The notes under the pieces were generated by a model that ran no database searches, had not been told where the DNA came from, and saw only the letters and a program-made list of their open reading frames with translations. The translations under genes were made by a program, and so were the position numbers. Shown here one piece after another: positions 57,047 through 64,000 of a DNA stretch of 64,000 bases. Position 1 is the stretch's first letter. Every line of letters begins with the position of its first letter. The DNA comes from Albugo candida (Eukaryota; Oomycota; Peronosporomycetes; Albuginales; Albuginaceae), in NCBI GenBank assembly GCA_905220665.1, contig CAJNAR010000014.1, positions 1 through 64,000 on the forward strand. The letters are read 5' to 3'.

Positions 57047-60000
57047 ATGGAAATTGAGTCGTTAGTAATTGAGCAACAACGCTGCATGGCTTCGCTGTCT
57101 CCTGCGTCTCGCATTTTGAAAGAGAACAAGGTTCCAATGGATCTAGAGGATCTTGATAGCAATATAGTACAATCAAAGCGTAAATCCTCAATTAGATGCT
57201 CGATTCTTCCGTCATCCAGGCGAAAGAAGCGTCGATTGCAATCTCATGGCTCAGACAACAGTGAACAAAACAAAAGCGATGTAAAGAGCCAAGGAGAAGA
57301 AAGTCAATCAAAAGAAAAATCGGCACTTATCAATGGCAGACGTGTTTCTTCGCAGAGTGAAATGGGAATTATCGAAGAAATTTACTGCGAGAATTTCATG
57401 TGTCACCAAAAGCTACGCGTGGAACTGGTACGAATTGTCGATTTTGCTGACCGAGTGCTGATAGAAGTTGCTAGAGTCCAAACATTAATTTTATCACTGG
57501 TGAGAACGGAAGTGGAAAAAGCGCGATCATTGCAGCGATTCAAGTAAATCAAAGGATCGACTCGCTATTCGCTTCAAATGACGTGAAATTGATTTGTAGA
57601 TATGTTTAGGTGCCAGTGCTCGTAGCACACATCGTGGAAAAAGTCTTAAGAATCTAATCCGACATGGTCATGATGGACATGCACTTCTTCGAGTCACATT
57701 ACGAAATGACGGTAGATCGATTTGATACAGGCTTTTTCTTCATAGTTGACGATAGAAATGTGCAGGCACCAACGGCGATACTTTCCGTTCAAGTGCGTAT
57801 GGGAAAAGAATCATGGTTGAGCGTCTTCTTCGACGCGATGGATCAGCAGAGTACAGATTGAAAAATGAGAATGGCAATGTAGTCTCCAAGCTGAAATTCG
57901 ACTTGGAAGCAATTTTGGATCACTTCAACATACATGTACTGTAATCACTTTAGGCTTGCCAGAGCTTAAGCGTTTTCATGTAGACAGAGAACCCTTGCAC
58001 AGTGCTGGATCAGGAGAACGCCAAACTATTCATCAAAGGCGGCGATGAAGATAAGTACAAGGTTCGTAGACGATACGAGAACGGATGAACGGCTAAACTC
58101 GATGCATTTTAGTTTTTCCTACGCTCCACGGATTTGTACAAAATGCGTGTTACCTATGCCAAAATCGATGAGGAAACACAGACGATTGAAGGCATGGCAT
58201 TACCTCGCGAGCAAGCAAATCTGAAGAAACTTGAGCATGCAATGGAGGAAGCGATTCATCGATGGGAAGATGCGCAAAGTGTACGTTTATCGAGACGATT
58301 AGAGACTTATGCTCAAGTGATTTTGTAGATTGAGAAACTCGACCAGGAACTGAAACAAGTGAAAATGGAACTCGCATGGTCCTTTGTTCATGAGAAAGAG
58401 CAGGAGACAGCGGATCTCGCGAAAAGTTTGAGAGATCAGAGACAGAATTACGAGCTACTGGAGAAAGAATGCCAAGAAAGTCTTTCCAATGTTACGCAAC
58501 TGGAGGAAGAACAAAGCAGAATGCAAGAAAAACTTGAGAAGCTGAATGAGCGAAGCTGTGAGATACACACAAAAAAGGATACCACAAGACAAATCATCCG
58601 CGAAAGAAGACGACCTCTCCATACATCGAAAGCTGAATTGAAGCAAATTGAACACCAGAAGAAACGCTTGGATGACAGGATGCAGCAAGTGGAAGCTCGA
58701 ATCAAGAAGAAGCAAGCCCAGTATGATCAAGCTCGAACCAATCGGCAGGATTGGCTTGATTCTATCCAACAGAAAATTGAGCAAAAGCGTAGCGAGTTGA
58801 GTACTATTGAAAGAGAAATGGAGGCTGCGAAATTGACTTGGAAAAATTCAGATCGTACCAATGAATTGCAGCAAGTTGAGGCGCAATACGAGTCATACCA
58901 ACGCCAAATTCGAGATGTGGAAAATGAAATTCGACGAGTCGAACAGCGTCTGCACAATATACAGTCTCAATCATTGGACTCGTTGGCAGTTTTTGGAAAT
59001 CGGATCCCCACACTCCACAATTTGATTCAGTCCAATTTGCAGCGTTTCCAGGATCCTCCGCTAGGTCCCTTAGGCCTCCATGTTCGACTGCCAGAACAAT
59101 TTCGGCAGTATGCAGTCGCTATTGAGGTCGCATTGAAAGGAAGCTTGCAGAGCTTTTTGGTGACAAATGGCCGGGATAAAGCTCTTCTGGATGACCTCAA
59201 ACGACAGGCACATTGTCCGGCTAACCAAGCCACGATCATCATCGCCAAGCGAAGTAATGAAAGGTACACAGAGCTTTGTGTTCCAGAAGGAGAATTAGCT
59301 CGTCATGCAATCTGTAACCTGCTGGAGATCCAAGACGCGAATGTGTTCAATGCGCTGATTGATGTGTGCAGCATCGAGAACAAAGTTTGTATCGAGAATC
59401 GAAGTCTTGCAGAACGACTAGTTCTGCAAGGTAGCAGTGGGTCGTACAGGATGGCTAAAGGGGTGAAAGAGGTCTACTTACCATCCGGAGATAAATTTGT
59501 GGCACGGAGCGGGAATCTTGCGTATATCTCGTACAAAGGCCAGCATCGAAGTGGGGTCATTTGTCGTGATACTGAGGCTGACAAGAAAGAAAATGAACAA
59601 CGTCGACAATTCCTTTGCACGCAACATCAAAAATTGGTCCAGGAACGGGAAGCTATCTGCAAAGAACGTCAGAGATTAGTAAATGCACGAGAGGAATCGG
59701 AATCAAAAATGAACACTTGGACCCGGCGGTACCATCAAGCAAAACTGGTCTTTGAGAATCTCGAGGAAGAAGCTCGAGCTGACTCCGTCCAAGACCAAAG
59801 TGTAGACATCTCGATGTTTGAGCAGGAACGAGAAGAGATTGGCAGAGATCTTGTAAAGCTTGAAGAACATAAGCAAATGATCATAACACGTCTTGCTGAA
59901 GGGAGCCCCGATCTGGAAAAGTTGCTCATAGAGCTGGAGGAGTACGATGCGGATGAAAAAATTGTCGAAAATGCTCTGAATAAGCTACAAGGGGAGCTTG

Positions 60001-60833
60001 AACAGCGATACCAGGCTTTACGAACCCACAAAAGCAAACAAATGCGACTGAAACGAAGCCTGGATGAAATTGAGAAGCTGATCCAAACGAATGAAGAGAA
60101 ACATCGAACGTGCCAGTTGGAATGCGAACAAGTCTGTCGAAAGGCTCAACAGCACTGCAACTCTGAACAACGTATCGCTGTTACCGAATCACACGAGTAC
60201 TACGGAAAAAAGCTGACCCATATCCAGCAGAAAATTGATCGTGAACGCCAGCGATTTGAAGGGATGAATCTGACGGATTTGGCTCTTGACAAAGAGGAGA
60301 AAACACTCCAATTTGAGCGTCAAAAGACAATTCTGGATCGATACGTTGAGAATCTTCAAGAACTTCGGCAGATGTTACAAGAGAGGCAAAGTATGTGGAA
60401 GCTCCTACGAAATGAAATTGCTCATCGGAGCTCCATGGAATTTAACCGACTGATGCTCAATAACAACTTTGCCGGAAAACTCAAATTCTCACACAGTGGG
60501 GGAACACTCGAAATCACAGTCGTACAGAATGATCAAGCAGCCACCACTCGAGCTTCTCGGATCACCAATATGAAGGAATTGTCCGGCGGTGAGCGATCAT
60601 ACACTCAAATATCGCTCCTGATCGCATTGGGACAATGCATCGAGTGCCCTTTCCGTGTAATGGATGAATTTGATGTCTTTATGGATGCTGTAAATCGGGA
60701 CATGGCCATTCAGCTTCTCGTACAGGCTGCAAAGCGCGAATCTGGAAAGCAGTTCATTTTCGTGACACCAAACGACTTGAGGTATTGTGCCACTCTATTT
60801 TCGACATTGAACTTGAGATCTCTTGTGTTGTAG
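57047..60833 (+). CDS. SMC6: SMC6, structural maintenance of chromosomes protein 6
   Basis: The DNA-repair and recombination ATPase of the SMC5/6 complex in the nucleus. Seven exons are inferred: 57047-57427, 57475-57543, 57600-57711, 57766-57935, 57984-58061, 58113-58280 and 58329-60833. All introns are 47-56 bp with GT-AG ends and all phases fit, giving 1160 residues. A basic/polar N-terminus of about 105 residues precedes IEEIYCENFMCHQKL, then Walker A GENGSGKS (about 137-144) and GASARSTHRGKSLKNLIRHG. Coiled coil flanks a hinge near residues 555-700 (LGPLGLHVRLP), and a second coiled coil leads to the signature LSGGERS (about 1076) and Walker B FRVMDEFDVFMD. GASARSTHRG and the terminal TPNDL region distinguish SMC6 from other SMCs. 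Confidence 0.95.
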
Positions 60834-61268
60834 TGCTTTGTTGGAAGATTCGATGATCAAAATCCAGAAAATGAACCCTCCAAGGGACAGACTTAACGCC
60901 CCGCGGTGAATACGTACTGCATAGCATCGTTTATTTGCGTTAGCATAAAACTTTTTGATACAGAAGAGTTGCTGTAGACATGAAAAGAAGGTTGAATTGC
61001 TATCAGACACTATCTGTCGGTGGGCCAAGCTTATCTAGCGCTTGTTAAAGAAAACCAAGACAAAGCTGTAAGCTTTTCATCGAAAAGCGTCCTTACATCA
61101 ACAGCTATAGACTTTGATCAAAGTGATCCAAGGGAAAGCTGGAAATCGAAATCTATCGAAAAGCTCTATGTTATAACCGCTATTACTAATGATAACCGCT
61201 AGGTAATTAGAGGCTGGGTAGGTTTCGGGGTGAAGTTGACTTCTCAGATTTTTGACAAAAAAGACAAA
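60834..61268. other. Intergenic region between SMC6 and the RING gene
   Basis: A 60-codon plus-strand frame (61020-61202) begins only at a non-ATG codon and has no recognisable content. The region most likely holds the SMC6 3' end and the promoter of the RING gene. Confidence 0.5.
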
Positions 61269-62801
61269 ATGCAACCAACAAAGAAAGCGCGCGTTATTGT
61301 GGCACACGGATGGGGAACAGCAGCTCCCAGTACGAGTAGTGTGTTCTGCGACGAGTCGCGCTTACGTCACATCTACGAAATGGATTCAATGGATCATGTC
61401 GAAGCTTCTGTGGGCGGTAAAGGATCTCAATCGTGCGCGCAAATCACGGGGAATCGATCTCTCGACTCGATTGATTACGTAATGGCTGATATGGTGAAAT
61501 CGTGTAAATGGATAACGGAGAAGTCGAAAGGCGTAAACTCTGTCTCTGAATGTGTCGCGTGTCTACAGGAAGGAGCTGTGCTCGAAATTCTTCCATGTGG
61601 ACATACACTCCATCCAGACTGTTTTTTACGCTGGTATCGACTGAATCGGTCTTGTCCGTTGTGTCGAGGCTCTGCTGAAAAGATTGAAGCTGCTAAGGAT
61701 TCGATGAAGGTGCAAGAGAATATAATGGAAGATGACTTGGAAGGTCGGATTTCTGAAATGATACCGGAGTCAGTACTTGAGGAAGGAATGATACAACAGA
61801 AGGAAGTAGGAGAAATGAGAGAAGATGATTTGATTGAATTTCTAGACACAGAAAGCAGTGTTTCTTGGACTGAGGACGTCCTCATGGAGGATCGAAATGA
61901 CGTATCCTTATCGGCCAATGATCCTACTTTGTTGAAGTCTGTAGAAACATTACAGCTTTTATTGCCTTCTTCTGATGGATGCAAGAAGGATGTCGGTAGC
62001 TCTGCTTCTTGTAATTATCCGCCCACCACAACAATTCCAAATTACTGGCACGTTCTCAGTGAGGATTTTGGGAGGTCAAGTCATTCGGGGAGGGACGGGA
62101 ATATGGACTCAAGCTTTGCGGTGAAAGCACAAGCTGGAAATGATCTACCGACAATTCATAGAACTGGTATGAACGAGAGTCGAGACAATGATTTGGACAC
62201 AAACAAGACAGTGTCATGTCGATGCAGTGGAGGCTGCCGAAACGGTAGATGTGCATGCGTGAGGGAGAATGGAATGTGCTCTTCAGCATGTCGATGTACA
62301 TCATGTCAAAATCCTTTTTCCATCGTCAAATCCGTCGGTGCAAATATGGAAATTCTGAAGAATGATAGCTGCTTCATGCAGAACGCATGCAAAGGCCGTA
62401 TAATGAAATCACGCTTACAGGAGTTTCTCACGCTCACCTGCTGCAATCGCCAAATTCGGGTCAAGGAATGTCTGCACGGATACACATGCATGGATTGTAC
62501 GTCTTCTTTTGCTCCGAAAAACAAGCTGGAGTATCATTACACCTTTTCCTGGTGCACAAACAGACTTTTGCAAGCCATGAAGACTCCTCGACGGCACTGT
62601 GACATTTGCAAGCGATGTACAGACCACCGAGATCAGCATTGCAACGATTGCAATAGGTGCTACTTTGCAGGGGTTACTGGAGAACTGCCTTGTTCTTGTC
62701 AAGGCTATCAAAATAAGAGCAATCAGATTGAAACAGAAGCAATTGCTTTCGATCACGTCGTAGCCTCAGCTGAAGAAGAGAACGAATGCACAATTATGTA
62801 G
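61269..62801 (+). CDS. RING-H2 and cysteine-rich zinc-binding protein, probable E3 ubiquitin ligase
   Basis: 510 residues from the ATG at 61269 (the frame is open further upstream but without ATG). An RING-H2 finger occupies about residues 96-136: CVACLQEG, LPCGHTLHPDCFLRWY, CPLCRG. An acidic middle follows. Around 315-350 is a cysteine block CRCSGGCRNGRCACVRENG and CSSACRCTSCQNP, recalling CXC/tesmin-like motifs. From about 389 to 470 a third zinc-rich region has HCDICKRCTDHRDQHC and NDCNRCYF, like a CHY/CTCHY-type ribbon. RING-H2 fingers usually recruit E2 enzymes; the substrate cannot be guessed. I do not know a named family with all three modules in this order. The 3' end lies 44 bp from the converging transporter gene. 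Confidence 0.8.
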   Translation: MQPTKKARVIVAHGWGTAAPSTSSVFCDESRLRHIYEMDSMDHVEASVGGKGSQSCAQITGNRSLDSIDYVMADMVKSCKWITEKSKGVNSVSECVACLQEGAVLEILPCGHTLHPDCFLRWYRLNRSCPLCRGSAEKIEAAKDSMKVQENIMEDDLEGRISEMIPESVLEEGMIQQKEVGEMREDDLIEFLDTESSVSWTEDVLMEDRNDVSLSANDPTLLKSVETLQLLLPSSDGCKKDVGSSASCNYPPTTTIPNYWHVLSEDFGRSSHSGRDGNMDSSFAVKAQAGNDLPTIHRTGMNESRDNDLDTNKTVSCRCSGGCRNGRCACVRENGMCSSACRCTSCQNPFSIVKSVGANMEILKNDSCFMQNACKGRIMKSRLQEFLTLTCCNRQIRVKECLHGYTCMDCTSSFAPKNKLEYHYTFSWCTNRLLQAMKTPRRHCDICKRCTDHRDQHCNDCNRCYFAGVTGELPCSCQGYQNKSNQIETEAIAFDHVVASAEEENECTIM

Positions 62802-62845
62802 TGGTCACAACGCATGGATTATGTGTAATACACTAAAAACCACAG

Positions 62846-64000
62846 CTATGGGCTATCCTTACAAATCCTCTCGTGTGTGTATTTCAAATCGATGCTGTGC
62901 GTGACGACTGGGACATATTGATGGTATGGATACTTGGTTTGTAAGCGATACATGATCACTCCGGCAAGAAGAACAACTGAATTGATCCAGAAACTGGTCC
63001 ACGTTTTGAAAAGCTCATTAAGAAGGATAAATACTCCAACCGAAAATGGCAATGTCATCACAACTAAGAGCGCGTTATTTGACAGATTGATGCGATATGG
63101 ACGCTCCAATTGTGGATGTGAGAATCGCATCCGTACTGCAGCACACATTTCCACGAGCGATGCCAATGCTGAGTAAAAGTTGTCAATGCCTTGGATAGCA
63201 TCAAAATCAAAAAACCCCAGTCCGATAATCATACAAAATGACAAGAGGATGGCACGACGAGGAGCTCCACTTCTTTCATCTCGCCTACAACAAATACTCA
63301 GTCACCTTGCTCGGATCACTTTTAAAACAATTGATCTACTGAGCAAAGAAGGGAGGTGCTAATCCAGAATCAGCCATTCCTGCCAGTTGGAATCCGTCTT
63401 TGGTCATTTCTGCCACATAAAGTCCCAAATTCCCAAACAATGATGAAGTGAGAACCCACACACTTAGCCAAGTTCCCCCGATGGCTTGTGCAATGACAGT
63501 GTACGATCCATCTGTCCATTCAGCGAAATGAGGCTTATCCACGCCTGATATTGCCAGGAAAGGAATCACGTATCTAGAAGGAAAAGCTTATCAATCGATA
63601 CGACGACCACTTTGGTACCCACGTGACAGCAATCATAAGCACAGTCAGCATCATCGCACGCGGGTAAGTGGTCCGAGGAGACTTGATTTCTCCAGCGTAG
63701 GCCCCAGCTGCGTCAAAACCGCTATAGTTCCAGTACAATGAGCTCAACAGCCTTCCCCAATCTCTCTACTCTATCGTCAAAATCGTTCGGAAAGTGATTT
63801 CTCTGTGGGCTACTTACATTCTGAGACACAACATACCAATTGCCAATTCGGATCTGAGGCAAACTGAATGCAACAAGCACGGAAAATGGCAAGAAAACCA
63901 TAAAACACATGATCAGTAATGTATGTCCAACGAGTTTAATACTGGAGAGCGTCGGTAACATGAATAAGAATGCAAACGCACTCCGAGCAAGAAAGCGACC
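62846..64000 (-). CDS. APC-superfamily amino acid or polyamine transporter (3' part)
   Basis: The gene runs off the right edge; the last four exons are visible: 64000-63818, 63765-63623, 63573-63340 and 63284-62846, with introns of 52, 49 and 55 bp whose phases fit. The 333 codons seen give several hydrophobic helices, for example LVGHTLLIMCFMVFLPFSVL, and conserved LYWNYSGFDAAGAYAGEI, then TTYPRAM, GLAPPFFAQRDERSGAPRRA and YRINLSNNALL. This matches the L-type/polyamine-uptake (PUT-like) branch of the APC superfamily: a plasma-membrane or organelle permease driven by an ion gradient. The substrate is not decidable from sequence. The N-terminal third lies outside the window. Confidence 0.88.

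Overview
The window looks like nuclear DNA of an oomycete. The inference rests on four things: secreted GH6 cellulases, housekeeping genes split by very short introns (47-56 bp), a LINE whose ORF1 resembles those I know from water-mould genomes, and moderate GC. A white-rust-like (Albugo-type) genome would fit, but I cannot prove the genus from sequence alone.

There are four blocks. (1) 1-19635 is a near-perfect inverted repeat: arms 1-6621 and 13090-19635 with a 6.5 kb spacer. Each arm carries the same intact GH6 gene with a dead LINE directly downstream. The spacer is a graveyard of mobile DNA: the 5' part of the LINE, a decayed DDE transposon that still has recognisable introns, and a scrambled Ty1/copia fragment with an inverted integrase segment. 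(2) 19636-24370 holds a second, different GH6 gene and about 2.5 kb in which I see no gene.

(3) 24370-51180 is the most unusual part: an older, larger inverted duplication. Five tandem units on the minus strand face five on the plus strand. Each unit of about 2.3-2.5 kb is a GH6 deletion remnant (5' flank and first codons fused to the 3' end) followed in the same direction by a gene for a secreted glycine-rich protein. The first six units (A-F) encode one protein type and the last four (G-J) another, behind nearly the same signal peptide. Six of the ten glycine-rich genes are open; one has lost its signal region and three are frameshifted. More GH6 debris lies in the centre, and diverged copies of one uncharacterised gene flank the outer ends.

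(4) 54678-64000 is ordinary dense housekeeping sequence: AMP deaminase (purine nucleotide cycle), SMC6 (SMC5/6 DNA repair complex), a RING/cysteine-rich protein (probable E3 ubiquitin ligase), and the 3' part of an APC-family amino acid or polyamine transporter on the opposite strand.

The story I read is repeated duplication of a GH6 locus. One descendant lost its catalytic middle, became linked to a secreted glycine-rich gene and was amplified in tandem and as a palindrome. Patches of sequence shared between the arms suggest the copies still exchange sequence.
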